Assembly: GCA_011089965.1 (NCBI GenBank)
Contig: JAANAU010000012.1
Location: forward strand, 1 to 64,000
From: Magnetococcales bacterium
Lineage (GTDB): Bacteria > Pseudomonadota > Magnetococcia > Magnetococcales > Magnetaquicoccaceae
DNA length: 64,000 nt
Direction: 5' to 3'
Numbering within the stretch: position 1 is the first letter of the stretch; every line of letters starts with the position of its first letter. The position numbers and the translations under genes are program-made. This document shows positions 55,886 to 64,000 of the stretch, piece after piece. A model generated the notes under the pieces. It did not search any database, was not told the origin of the DNA, and was given only the letters and a program-made list of their open reading frames with translations.

Positions 55886-57274
55886 ATGGAGATCACCCGT
55901 TATGGATGGGGAAGGAGTGGGCAGACCGTGATCAAACGTGCAGTCGGAATCGCAGTGACAGTGTGTCTGTGGAGTGGTATGGCATGGGCTGCCCCGGAGG
56001 CCAATGATCCATTTGTGGCCGCGATGGAGGCGGCCCTGGGCAAAAATCCCAAGGTGGTTGGTGCTGCCGCCCAGTTGAGAAGTGCCATGGAACGTCTGCC
56101 CCAGGCGCGTGCCCAATTGAAACCCACGGTCGATTTCAATGCCTCTTTGACCCACAACCACATCTCCTGGAACTCCGGCGACTCCAGTGCCGATGCCAAG
56201 GTCTATGGTCTGTCGTTGACCCAGCCGCTCTACAATCCCAAGGCCATGGCCAATCTGCGGTTGAGCCGGCCCTTTGTGGCAGCCTCGGAACAGGATTTGC
56301 AAGCCGCGATCCAGGGGGTCTTTCTGGAGGCGGCCACCACGGTGGTCGAGGTGTTGCAGGCCCGCGAGGTGGTGCGTCTGGCCAAGAACAATCGTGAACT
56401 GTTGCAGCATCATCTGGATGCCACCCGTTCCCGTTTCAAGGTTGGCGAGATCACCCGGACCGATGTCAGTCAGGCCGAGGCCCGTCTGGCCCAGGCCGAG
56501 GCCACCCAGGTGCGGGCGGAAAACACTTTGGCCGTGAATCGGGCGCGCTTTCAGGAGGTGGTGGGCAGTGCCGTACCCGAAGGGTTGCGTTTGCCAGGTT
56601 TTCGGGAGCGGCTGGAAGATCTGACGTTGAGCGAATTGCAGATCCGTTCTGCCGACCGTCCGGAGCTGTTGGCCGCGTTGCTGCGTTCCAAGGTGGCAGA
56701 AGAGGATATCGAATTGAAACGGGCCGGGCATCTGCCCTCCATCTCCTTGAACGCCCGCGCCAACCGTTCCAATGACGAAGAGATTTCCGGGACCACCGAT
56801 CCTCTCAACAAATATACCGTGGATGTGGGACTCTCGGTGCCGTTGTATGCCGGGGGCATGGTGGTGTCACAAACGGCTGAATCCGTGGCCCGCAAAGAGG
56901 CGCAGGATGCGGATCTGGAGCGGTTGCGTTTCCAGGTGAACCGTGAGGTGGCGTCGGCCCGTCTGGATCTCCACAGCGCACGCGCAGCCGACAAAGCCTT
57001 GGAAACCGCCTTGCGGGCAGCCAATGATGCGTTGGATGGGGTGGAGCGGGAATATCAGGTGGGAACGCGCACAGCCCTCGATCTGCTGGATGCCCGCAAC
57101 GAAGCCTTTTCCGCGCAGACTGAACTGGCGAGAAGTCGTTTTGGCATCGTGTTGTCTGGGTTTCGTTTGTTGTATGCCGTGGGGCGTCTGAACCTGGACG
57201 CCTTGACCCTGAATGCTCCGCAACCCGGGGAGACCCCGACGGAGCAACCCAAGATGAAACTGGAGAAAAAGTGA
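55886..57274 (+). CDS. TolC-family outer-membrane efflux protein (type I secretion)
   Basis: A 462-residue outer-membrane channel of the TolC type. A signal peptide (IAVTVCLWSGMAWAAPE) is followed by NDPFVAAMEAALGKNPKV, YGLSLTQPLYNPKAMANLRL, RFKVGEITRTDVSQAEARLA near residue 180 and REYQVGTRTALDLLDARNE near residue 385, which are the two repeat halves. These trimeric channels connect inner-membrane pumps to the outside. CGGAGGG is eight bases before the ATG at 55886. The stop codon overlaps the Nfu start (GTGATG). Confidence 0.93.
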   Translation: MEITRYGWGRSGQTVIKRAVGIAVTVCLWSGMAWAAPEANDPFVAAMEAALGKNPKVVGAAAQLRSAMERLPQARAQLKPTVDFNASLTHNHISWNSGDSSADAKVYGLSLTQPLYNPKAMANLRLSRPFVAASEQDLQAAIQGVFLEAATTVVEVLQAREVVRLAKNNRELLQHHLDATRSRFKVGEITRTDVSQAEARLAQAEATQVRAENTLAVNRARFQEVVGSAVPEGLRLPGFRERLEDLTLSELQIRSADRPELLAALLRSKVAEEDIELKRAGHLPSISLNARANRSNDEEISGTTDPLNKYTVDVGLSVPLYAGGMVVSQTAESVARKEAQDADLERLRFQVNREVASARLDLHSARAADKALETALRAANDALDGVEREYQVGTRTALDLLDARNEAFSAQTELARSRFGIVLSGFRLLYAVGRLNLDALTLNAPQPGETPTEQPKMKLEKK

Positions 57275-57498
57275 TGCGTGAGCAGGTGCAGAAGGTGCTG
57301 GATGAGATCCGTCCCATGTTGCAACGGGATGGGGGTGATGTGGAGTTGGTGGAGGTGACTCCGGACAATGTGGTCAACGTGCGGTTGCGCGGTGCGTGCG
57401 GCACCTGCCCGGGTGCCATCATGACCCTGAAGGGTGGGATTGAACGTCTGATGAAACAGCGGATCCCGGAAGTGGTTTCCGTGGAAAATGTACGCTGA
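57271..57498 (+). CDS. NifU-like Fe-S scaffold protein (Nfu)
   Basis: A 75-residue protein that is only the C-terminal NifU domain. QKVLDEIRPMLQRDGGDVELVEV and VRLRGACGTCPGAIMTLKGGIE carry the Cys-x2-Cys pair that bridges an Fe-S cluster between two subunits. It delivers [4Fe-4S] clusters to apo-enzymes, and the window contains several such targets (MoaA, molybdoenzyme subunits). The start is GTG 57271, overlapping the tolC stop, or ATG 57274. Confidence 0.93.
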   Translation: MMREQVQKVLDEIRPMLQRDGGDVELVEVTPDNVVNVRLRGACGTCPGAIMTLKGGIERLMKQRIPEVVSVENVR

Positions 57499-57512
57499 CC
57501 ATTGCTGGCACC

Positions 57513-58064
57513 GTGCGTTATCTTCCCTCCCCCCATGCGGACCAGCGACCGGATGGGGTTGTGATCGATCTGTTGGTGGTGCACGCCATCAGTTTGCCTC
57601 CCGGGGCTTTTGGCGGGCCGTTTGTGGATGATCTGTTCCTGGGGCGACTGGATCCCGAAGCCCATCCCGAATTCCGTCAATTGGCGGGATTGCGGGTTTC
57701 GGCCCATTTTCTGATTGATCGCACCGGTCAGTTGACCCAGTATGTCCCGGTCCATAAACGGGCCTGGCATGCAGGCAAGAGCGTCTGGCTCGGACGGGAG
57801 AATTGCAATGATTTTTCCGTGGGTGTGGAGTTGGAAGGGGTGGAGCATGGACGTTTCACGGTCGAGCAGTATGGACGTCTGGCCACGCTGGTGCGCACGC
57901 TCATGGAAGGGTTGCCCGCGTTGACCATGGAACGGATCGTGGGGCATCGGGACATTGCACCAGAACGCAAATGGGATCCGGGGAGTGGGTTTCACTGGGA
58001 TCATTTCCGTGCCTTGTTGCACTGGACCACCCCTGATGACAAACACGCCTTGATCTGGGATTGA
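57513..58064 (+). CDS. ampD: 1,6-anhydro-N-acetylmuramyl-L-alanine amidase AmpD
   Basis: A 183-residue cytoplasmic zinc amidase that cleaves the stem peptide from anhydroMurNAc. Zinc ligands are His in DLLVVHAISLPPG, His in VGHRDIAPERKWDPG and Asp in KWDPG; FGGPFVDDLFLGRLDPEAHP and VSAHFLIDRTGQLTQYVP are typical AmpD segments. GTG is the start codon. The gene follows nfu by 14 bases; mpl lies 117 bases downstream. Confidence 0.95.
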   Translation: MRYLPSPHADQRPDGVVIDLLVVHAISLPPGAFGGPFVDDLFLGRLDPEAHPEFRQLAGLRVSAHFLIDRTGQLTQYVPVHKRAWHAGKSVWLGRENCNDFSVGVELEGVEHGRFTVEQYGRLATLVRTLMEGLPALTMERIVGHRDIAPERKWDPGSGFHWDHFRALLHWTTPDDKHALIWD

Positions 58065-58181
58065 CCGGCACTCAATCTGGTTGGTCCTGTTTTTGGGGTT
58101 GATCCCCAAACCTTGCCAGGGGGAGATCTGCTCCTCTGGATTCCGGCAACACTCATTTTTATAACGGTTCTGGTGCAGGCC

Positions 58182-59597
58182 ATGGTCAAGCACTTGCATA
58201 TCATTGGCATCTGTGGAACGGCCATGGCTGGAATCGCGGCTCTGGCTCAGGAGAGCGGCTGGCGTGTGACCGGTTCGGATGCCGGGATCTACCCGCCGAT
58301 GAGCGACTTCCTGGCTGCACGGGCCATTCCCGTGGTCGAAGGATTTCGACCGGACAATCTCCATCCGGTCCCGGATCTGGTGATCGTGGGCAATGCCATT
58401 TCGCGCGGCAATCCGGAGTTGGAAGCCTTGCTGGACTCGGGACTGCCCTATCTGTCTGCTCCGGAGTGGCTGCATGCCCATGTGCTTCAGGGGCGTCATC
58501 CGGTGGTGGTGACCGGCACCCACGGCAAAACCACAACCACCAGCCTGCTGGCCCGGGTCTGGGAAGAGGCCGGATGGCAGCCGGGATTTCTGATTGGCGG
58601 GATCCCCTTGGATTTTGAGGTCAGCGCCCGCGCTCCCCAGGGACCATGGGTCATGGTGGAAGGGGATGAATACGATACCGCCTTTTATGACAAACGACCC
58701 AAATTCCTGCACTACCGCCCCCGCACCCTGATTCTGCACAATCTGGAATATGATCATGCCGATATCTACCCGGACCTGGAAGCGATCCGGGTGCAGTTCC
58801 GGTTGCTGTTGCGCACCGTGCCTGCGGCGGGTGTGGTGTTGGCCAATGGCGATGATCCGGAGATCGAGGCCTTGTTGGCCCATGCCCATTCGCGGGTGAT
58901 CCGCTACGGTCTGGAGGGCGCGCATCCGTTCACGGCCCGCCTGGAACAGGAAGATGGCCAGGTCTGGACCTTGTTGCGGGAGGGGAGGCCGCTGTTTTCG
59001 GTCCGATGGGGGTGCACCGGGCGTCATAATGTCATGAACGGTCTGGCTGTGGCCGCAGCGGCTTTGTTCCATGGCATGGATCCATTGCGGATTCGCGATG
59101 GTCTGGCGGCTTTTCAGGGCGTGGCCAGACGTTTGCAGTTGCGCTTTGAAATTCAGGGGGTGGCGGTATATGATGATTTTGCCCATCACCCGACTGCGAT
59201 CCAGACCACGCTTCAGGGATTGCGTGCCAGTGTCGGAGAGGCCCGCATCTGGGCCATCCTGGAACCCCGTTCCAACACCATGCGCCGCCGCATCCATCAG
59301 GAGCGTCTGGCCCCGGCTCTGGAGCTGGCGGATCGGGTGATTCTGGCCCGACCGGCAGCGCGCGGACTGGACGCTGCTGAGTTGTTGGATGTCGATGCCG
59401 TGGCTCACCGGATCAATCGTGCCCGTCCCCTGTCTGGTCAGGAGTCTTGTGCCGTGGTGGTTGCCGGGGCGACAGACACCCTGGAATACCTGCAAGAACG
59501 GCTGCGGCCCGGAGATCGGGTGGTTGTGATGAGCAATGGCGGGTTTGACGGTATTCACGAACGGTTGCGGGTCATGTTGGTCTCCCGGGGCGGCTGA
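58182..59597 (+). CDS. mpl: UDP-N-acetylmuramate:L-alanyl-gamma-D-glutamyl-meso-DAP ligase Mpl
   Basis: A 471-residue Mur-ligase-type enzyme that joins recycled tripeptide to UDP-MurNAc. It starts MVKHLHIIGICGTAMAGIAA, has the ATP loop VTGTHGKTTTTSLLAR near residue 110, EGDEYDTAFYDKRPKFLHY (a Mpl hallmark) and VYDDFAHHPTAIQTTLQGL in the C-terminal domain. The start at 58182 gives the standard N-terminus. Together with AmpG and AmpD it completes the uptake, cleavage and reuse of wall peptides. Confidence 0.96.
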   Translation: MVKHLHIIGICGTAMAGIAALAQESGWRVTGSDAGIYPPMSDFLAARAIPVVEGFRPDNLHPVPDLVIVGNAISRGNPELEALLDSGLPYLSAPEWLHAHVLQGRHPVVVTGTHGKTTTTSLLARVWEEAGWQPGFLIGGIPLDFEVSARAPQGPWVMVEGDEYDTAFYDKRPKFLHYRPRTLILHNLEYDHADIYPDLEAIRVQFRLLLRTVPAAGVVLANGDDPEIEALLAHAHSRVIRYGLEGAHPFTARLEQEDGQVWTLLREGRPLFSVRWGCTGRHNVMNGLAVAAAALFHGMDPLRIRDGLAAFQGVARRLQLRFEIQGVAVYDDFAHHPTAIQTTLQGLRASVGEARIWAILEPRSNTMRRRIHQERLAPALELADRVILARPAARGLDAAELLDVDAVAHRINRARPLSGQESCAVVVAGATDTLEYLQERLRPGDRVVVMSNGGFDGIHERLRVMLVSRGG

Positions 59598-59619
59598 TCA
59601 TCCGAAGAGGTGTGCGACC

Positions 59620-60183
59620 ATGAGACAGGAAGGGAGTTTGGCCGGCAAATTTTTGATCGCCATGCCCAGCCTCCGCGATGCCCATTTCGAGCGCGCGGTT
59701 CTGTTCGTCTGTTCCCACACCAGCGACGGAGCCTTGGGATTGGTGATCAACCAGCCGCATCCGATCTCCATGCATGAGATCATGCAACAGTTGGGACTGA
59801 CCTGGCGTCGTTCGGATCAGCAGCCGCATGTCTTTCAGGGCGGTCCGGTGGCACTGGATCGGGGGTTCATCCTGTATGAGCGCAATTTTCCCTGCCCGGG
59901 TTATATCGAGGTGGAGAAGGGACTCTATTTGGGCACCAATCCGGACATCTTGCGTCATCTGGTCGATGCGCCTGGTGGACGGTTTCTGCTGGCTTTGGGG
60001 TATTCTGGTTGGGGTGCTGGCCAACTGGAAGCGGAATTGCGCAGCAATGCCTGGCTGGTGAGCGCACCGAATCGGGCCGTGTTGTTCGATGCCCCGGTTG
60101 TGGACCGCTGGGGGGCGGCTTTGCGCGGATTGGGGATTGATCCGGCCCTGCTGGCAGATCCGGGAGCGCACTTGATCAACTGA
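59620..60183 (+). CDS. YqgE/AlgH family protein (UPF0301)
   Basis: A 187-residue cytoplasmic protein with the conserved UPF0301 segments GKFLIAMPSLRDAHFERAV, GALGLVINQP and FLLALGYSGWGAGQLEAEL. The family includes Pseudomonas AlgH; a biochemical role has not been settled. GAAGAGG lies upstream of the ATG, and the start overlaps no other gene (22 bases after mpl). The trpE gene follows after 51 bases. Confidence 0.93.
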   Translation: MRQEGSLAGKFLIAMPSLRDAHFERAVLFVCSHTSDGALGLVINQPHPISMHEIMQQLGLTWRRSDQQPHVFQGGPVALDRGFILYERNFPCPGYIEVEKGLYLGTNPDILRHLVDAPGGRFLLALGYSGWGAGQLEAELRSNAWLVSAPNRAVLFDAPVVDRWGAALRGLGIDPALLADPGAHLIN

Positions 60184-60234
60184 ACACAGTCGGGGATTGT
60201 TGGAGACAATTTTTTTTACGGGATACCGATAGAG

Positions 60235-61725
60235 ATGATCCAACCATCCTGGCCGGATTTCCGGCAACTTGCCACGCAAGGCAATCTGATTCCGGTCTAT
60301 CGTGAGATCATGGCCGATCTGGATACCCCGGTCTCTGCCTTTCTCAAGGTGGCCGGGGAGCAGCCGTATGCCTTTTTGCTGGAGTCGGTGCAGGGCGGGG
60401 AGAAGTGGGGACGCTACAGCATGATCGGATTGGATCCCATGGCCCTGTTCACGGTCTTTGGCCACACAGTCGAGATCCGGGAGCCGCGTACCGGAACGCA
60501 TACCGTGGAAGAAGGGGATCCCATGGCCCTTTTGAAACGGTTCATGAGCCGCTTCCAGCCGGTGACAGTGGCTGGATTGCCCCGTTTCCACGGCGGTGCG
60601 GTTGGTTATTTCTCTTATGACATGGTGCGCTGTTTTGAGCGCATTCCGGATGCCAACCCCAATGTTCTCGGGTGCCCGGATGCCCAGTTCATGCTGACCG
60701 ATCTGACGCTGATTTTTGACAATCTGTTTGGCAAGCTCAAGGTGGTGGTCAATGTCTGGCTGGAGCCTGGAGTGGCTTTGGAGCCTCTGTATCGTCAGGC
60801 GCTGGAGCGTATCGATTCGGTGGTGGAACGGCTGAAAAACGGTGTGGCCCGGGTGGATCTGGATGGTGCTGGCGCGCCGGTCCAAGAGTCGGATTTTGTG
60901 CATGAGACCGAACGGGCGGTGTTTGAACAATCGGTGCGTCAGGCCAAGGAGTATATCCTGGCTGGAGACATCTTCCAGGTGGTGTTGTCGCATCGTCTGT
61001 CGATTCCCTTCACCCATCCGCCGGTGGCTTTGTACCGGGCGTTGCGGGCGACCAATCCGTCGCCGTATCTATACTTTTTGCGTTTGGGAGACTTTTCCAT
61101 CGTGGGGTCGAGTCCGGAGATCCTGGTGCGCCAGGAGGGGCAGATCGCCACGGTCCGTCCCATTGCCGGAACAAGACGCCGGGGAGCGGATGCTGCGCAG
61201 GATCTGGCCCTGGAACAGGAACTCCTGGCAGATCCCAAGGAGATCGCCGAACACATCATGCTGGTCGATCTGGGCCGCAACGATCTGGGCCGGGTGGCGG
61301 TCAACGGTACGGTCAAGGTCACGGAACAGTTTGTGGTGGAGCGTTACTCCCATGTGATGCACATTGTTTCCAATGTCGAGGCCCGGCTCAAACCGGGTCT
61401 GGATGCCTTTGACCTGATTGCCGCCACCTTTCCCGCAGGCACGGTGAGCGGTGCTCCGAAGATCCGCGCCATGGAGATCATCGACGAGTTGGAATGCTCC
61501 CGACGCGGTCCGTATGCCGGTGCGGTCGGATATCTCTCTTTTTCCGGCAACATGGATCTGGCCATCACCTTGCGTACTGCCGTCATCAAGGAGGGGCGGC
61601 TGTATGTGCAGGCTGGAGCCGGTGTGGTGGCCGACTCGATCCCGGAGCGCGAATATGAAGAGACCCGTGAAAAAGCACGGGCCGTCTTGCGCGCTGTGGA
61701 TCTGGTGCAACGAGGCCTGGAGTGA
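60235..61725 (+). CDS. trpE: Anthranilate synthase component I (TrpE)
   Basis: A 496-residue enzyme that forms anthranilate from chorismate and ammonia or glutamine. The N-terminal part carries [19 protein letters not shown] and [15 protein letters not shown], including the tryptophan feedback-binding region. The C-terminal chorismate-binding domain has [47 protein letters not shown] and [18 protein letters not shown]. It heads trpE-G-D-C. Only about 50 bases lie before it, and no Trp-rich leader peptide or attenuator was seen. Confidence 0.97.
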   Translation: MIQPSWPDFRQLATQGNLIPVYREIMADLDTPVSAFLKVAGEQPYAFLLESVQGGEKWGRYSMIGLDPMALFTVFGHTVEIREPRTGTHTVEEGDPMALLKRFMSRFQPVTVAGLPRFHGGAVGYFSYDMVRCFERIPDANPNVLGCPDAQFMLTDLTLIFDNLFGKLKVVVNVWLEPGVALEPLYRQALERIDSVVERLKNGVARVDLDGAGAPVQESDFVHETERAVFEQSVRQAKEYILAGDIFQVVLSHRLSIPFTHPPVALYRALRATNPSPYLYFLRLGDFSIVGSSPEILVRQEGQIATVRPIAGTRRRGADAAQDLALEQELLADPKEIAEHIMLVDLGRNDLGRVAVNGTVKVTEQFVVERYSHVMHIVSNVEARLKPGLDAFDLIAATFPAGTVSGAPKIRAMEIIDELECSRRGPYAGAVGYLSFSGNMDLAITLRTAVIKEGRLYVQAGAGVVADSIPEREYEETREKARAVLRAVDLVQRGLE

Positions 61726-61732
61726 GGACGCC

Positions 61733-62311
61733 ATGCTTCTACTGATCGATAATTATGACTCTTTTACTTACAACCTGGCGCAATATTTCGGGGAGTTGGG
61801 CGCTGAGGTGCAGGTTTTCCGCAACGATGTTCTCACCATCGAAGAGATTCAGGCATTGCGACCCGACCATCTGGTGATCTCTCCTGGTCCGGGCAATCCG
61901 GATCAGGCCGGGATCACGTTGGAGGTGATCCGGCGTCTGTCAGGTCAGGTGCCGATACTGGGGGTATGTCTGGGTCATCAGGCCATTGGCCAGGCGTTTG
62001 GCGGTCAGGTGGTGCGTGCCCCGGAGTTGATGCACGGCAAGACCTCCTGGATCGAACACGATGGCCGTGGTGTATTCAACGGGTTGCCCATGCCGTTTCG
62101 TGCCACCCGTTATCATTCGCTGGTGGTGGCGCGTGCCTCGGTGCCGGAGTGTTTGCAGGTCACGGCCTGGACCGGGGATGGTTTGATCATGGGATTGCGT
62201 CACCGCACGCTCCCGGTGGAAGGGGTGCAGTTTCATCCGGAGTCGATTCTGACCGAGCATGGTCATGCATTGTTGTCCAACTTTTTGCGTGGTTCATCTG
62301 GATTGGTTTGA
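61733..62311 (+). CDS. trpG: Anthranilate synthase component II, glutamine amidotransferase (TrpG)
   Basis: A 192-residue class I glutaminase supplying ammonia to TrpE. Motifs: [17 protein letters not shown] at the start, [13 protein letters not shown], the nucleophile Cys in [14 protein letters not shown], and the His-Glu pair in [13 protein letters not shown]. The ATG at 61733 lies seven bases after the trpE stop with GAGGA upstream. A longer frame in this phase runs inside trpE and is not used. Confidence 0.97.
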   Translation: MLLLIDNYDSFTYNLAQYFGELGAEVQVFRNDVLTIEEIQALRPDHLVISPGPGNPDQAGITLEVIRRLSGQVPILGVCLGHQAIGQAFGGQVVRAPELMHGKTSWIEHDGRGVFNGLPMPFRATRYHSLVVARASVPECLQVTAWTGDGLIMGLRHRTLPVEGVQFHPESILTEHGHALLSNFLRGSSGLV

Positions 62312-62319
62312 GAGTGTCT

Positions 62320-63342
62320 ATGGAGATCAAAGAGTTGCTTGGTCGGGTGGTGTCTGGTCGTGATTTGATTCAAGACGAGGCCCGATGGATGATGGATCGG
62401 ATCATGTCTGGCGAGATGAGTCAGGCGCAGATCGGAGCCTATCTGACTGCCTTGCGCATGAAGGGCGAAAGCGTGGAGGAGATCGCCGGGTCTGCCATGA
62501 CCATGCGTGCCAAGGCCACACGGGTCGAGGCATCCGGTGTGGTCATCGACACCTGTGGTACAGGTGGGGATGGCCTGGGAACCTTCAATATCTCCACAAC
62601 CGTGGCGTTTGTGGTGGCCGCGTGCGGCGTGACCGTGGCCAAGCACGGCAATCGCGCCATCTCTTCCAAAAGCGGGTCCGCCGATCTGTTGGCCGCCTTG
62701 GGCGTGAAGATCGATTTGGAACCGGCAGGGGTGGAACGGTGTCTGCGCGAGGTGGGGATTGGATTTCTGTTTGCCCCACGGCATCACGGAGCCATGCGTC
62801 ATGCCATGGCCCCGCGCCAGGAGCTGGGTTTTCGGACGCTGTTCAATCTCCTGGGACCACTGACCAACCCGGCAGGTGCCCGGCAGCAGCTTCTGGGGGT
62901 GTTTGACGGGCGCTGGGTGGAACCGTTGGCGCGTGCTCTGGGAATGCTGGGTTCGCACCGGGCCATGGTCGTGCATGGCGCGGATGGTCTGGATGAGATC
63001 ACCACCACGACCTCCAGCCGGGTTGCCGAGTTGCACCCGGATGGCTCGGTAAGCTGTTATGACCTGCATCCGGAAACCTTGGGCATGGATCTGGCCACTC
63101 CGGCCATGCTCGCGGGTGGTGATGCTGCGGACAATGCCGCACTGACCCGGCGCATCCTGGCCGGTGAAGCTGGTCCGCCACGCGACATCGTGCTGTTGAA
63201 TGCCGGTGCTGCCTTGAAAGTGGCGGGTGTGGCCGACAGCGTGGCTGCCGGAATGGTGCTGGCTGCCTGCGCTGTGGATCAGGGCGCAGCCCAAGAGCGT
63301 TTGGACCGTTTGATCCATCTTTCCAACTCCCTGACTGCATGA
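62320..63342 (+). CDS. trpD: Anthranilate phosphoribosyltransferase (TrpD)
   Basis: A 340-residue enzyme that transfers phosphoribose from PRPP to anthranilate. Typical motifs are IDTCGTGGDGLGTFNIST (PRPP loop), VAKHGNRAISSKSGSADLL, FAPRHHGAMRHAM and RTLFNLLGPLTNPAGA. The frame also continues upstream through trpG, but the ATG at 62320 gives the normal N-terminus MEIKELLGRVVSGRDL. The stop overlaps the trpC start (ATGA). Confidence 0.96.
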   Translation: MEIKELLGRVVSGRDLIQDEARWMMDRIMSGEMSQAQIGAYLTALRMKGESVEEIAGSAMTMRAKATRVEASGVVIDTCGTGGDGLGTFNISTTVAFVVAACGVTVAKHGNRAISSKSGSADLLAALGVKIDLEPAGVERCLREVGIGFLFAPRHHGAMRHAMAPRQELGFRTLFNLLGPLTNPAGARQQLLGVFDGRWVEPLARALGMLGSHRAMVVHGADGLDEITTTTSSRVAELHPDGSVSCYDLHPETLGMDLATPAMLAGGDAADNAALTRRILAGEAGPPRDIVLLNAGAALKVAGVADSVAAGMVLAACAVDQGAAQERLDRLIHLSNSLTA

Positions 63343-64000
63343 TGCCCATGGCCGCAACCATTCTGGATCGTATCATGGCGCGCAAACGAGAAGAGGTGGC
63401 CGCAGCGCGTCGTGCTTGTTCTGTATCGGATCTGTATCGCCAATGCCGTGACTTGCCGCCAACACGCGGGTTTTTTGCCGCCATGTGCCACGTGACCGGG
63501 CGTCGGCAACCGGCAATCATCGCAGAGGTCAAACAGGGGTCGCCTTCCAAGGGGCGGATCTTACCCCAGGATGTTACGTTCGATCCGGGTTGGATTGCCG
63601 AAGGGTATGCCCGCCACGGTGCCACCTGTATCTCCTGTTTGACTGACAAAGATTTCTTTATGGGTGCAGGGGAGTATGTGGAGCAGATCCGGGCGCGCAT
63701 GCCTCTGCCGGTATTGCGCAAGGACTTTCTGGCCGATCCTTATCAGGTGGTCGAATCCCGTACTTTGGGTGCGGATGCCATTTTGCTGATCATGGCGGTT
63801 CTGGAGTTGCCGTTGGCACAGGAACTGGAGGCTGCGGCCCTGGAGTTGGGTCTGGATGTGCTGGTTGAGGTGCATGACGCCGCAGAACTGGAGGCGGCCC
63901 ACCGTTTGCAGACCCCACTGCTGGGTATCAACAATCGTAATCTCAAGACCTTTGTAACCGACCTGGACACCACCTTTCGCCTGGCCCGTCTGGCGGATCC
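63339..64000 (+). CDS. trpC: Indole-3-glycerol-phosphate synthase (TrpC), partial
   Basis: The first 220 residues of TrpC, cut by the right edge. It starts at ATG 63339 (overlapping the trpD stop) or ATG 63348. Visible are ILDRIMARKREEVAAAR, the catalytic Lys in IIAEVKQGSPSKG, TCISCLTDKDFFMG, LPVLRKDFLADPYQV and LLGINNRNLKTF. It closes the indole ring in tryptophan synthesis as the fourth gene of trpE-G-D-C. Confidence 0.96.
   Translation, partial: MMPMAATILDRIMARKREEVAAARRACSVSDLYRQCRDLPPTRGFFAAMCHVTGRRQPAIIAEVKQGSPSKGRILPQDVTFDPGWIAEGYARHGATCISCLTDKDFFMGAGEYVEQIRARMPLPVLRKDFLADPYQVVESRTLGADAILLIMAVLELPLAQELEAAALELGLDVLVEVHDAAELEAAHRLQTPLLGINNRNLKTFVTDLDTTFRLARLAD

Noticed and set aside
60184-60234. 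trp attenuator before trpE
   Set aside because: Only about 50 bases separate yqgE from trpE, with a T-run but no Trp-codon leader peptide or paired stem structures.

Overview
The window is a gene-dense chromosomal segment of a Gram-negative proteobacterium. It has LpxD, TolC-type outer-membrane factors, type IV pilus retraction ATPases, a FliG-like protein, FlgO-like lipoproteins, ParC/ParE and cell-wall recycling enzymes. Informational genes and the mixture of c-di-GMP, pilus and flagellar genes would suit a deep-branching alphaproteobacterium-like lineage (Magnetococcales-type is one possibility), but no rRNA or magnetosome gene is present, so the taxonomic placement is only a guess. Most genes sit in short co-directional clusters with many ATGA-type stop/start overlaps.

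Layout: 0-5 kb (minus strand) holds a TPR protein cut by the window edge, an MFS transporter, a 67-aa hypothetical protein and a yejA-yejB peptide-uptake pair that lacks yejE/yejF. 5-7.4 kb holds a Memo/AMMECR1 fusion, a DUF457-type membrane hydrolase and tRNA-Leu(CAG) with a clear sigma70 promoter. 7.6-13.7 kb (minus) holds a translationally coupled GGDEF response regulator and periplasmic binding protein, then pilT, two FlgO-like lipoproteins and pilU. 13.8-17.2 kb is recA-parC. 17.4-21.4 kb holds a lipoprotein ending at a strong terminator, a probable beta-barrel protein, a heptad-repeat coiled-coil protein and a small hypothetical gene.

21.4-33.6 kb is the most interesting part. A structured GC-rich leader, possibly a Moco riboswitch, precedes a moaE::mogA fusion, moeA, moaC and moaA. 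After a convergent CigR/RcnB-like gene comes an FNR-type box and an operon for a Tat-exported type II DMSO-reductase-family molybdoenzyme. This has a nitrite-oxidoreductase-like alpha subunit with an Asp replacing one Cys at the FS0 cluster, an Fe-S beta subunit, a lipidated heme-b gamma subunit and a TorD-type chaperone. A MoeB/ThiF-like E1 enzyme lies opposite. Cofactor synthesis, the enzyme and its maturation factor are thus encoded together.

33.6-39.1 kb is a more accessory stretch: an S24-type repressor, an AT-rich gap, an HNH nuclease, DUF2249, a siroheme dehydrogenase, an HD-GYP phosphodiesterase and an FGE-sulfatase-like protein. 39.2-47.4 kb carries gcvT, gcvPA-gcvPB-eno (with no gcvH), a cysteine-rich MerR regulator, sppA and lpxD. 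47.4-50.1 kb has a DUF4258/YgiT toxin-antitoxin-like pair, a DUF2064 protein, a decayed tyrosine recombinase and a stand-alone FliG C-domain protein. 50.1-64 kb holds ampG, a TolC-SPOR fusion, infA, parE, a second tolC, nfu, ampD, mpl, yqgE and the trpE-G-D-C operon, with trpC cut by the right edge. AmpG, AmpD and Mpl together form most of a muropeptide-recycling route.
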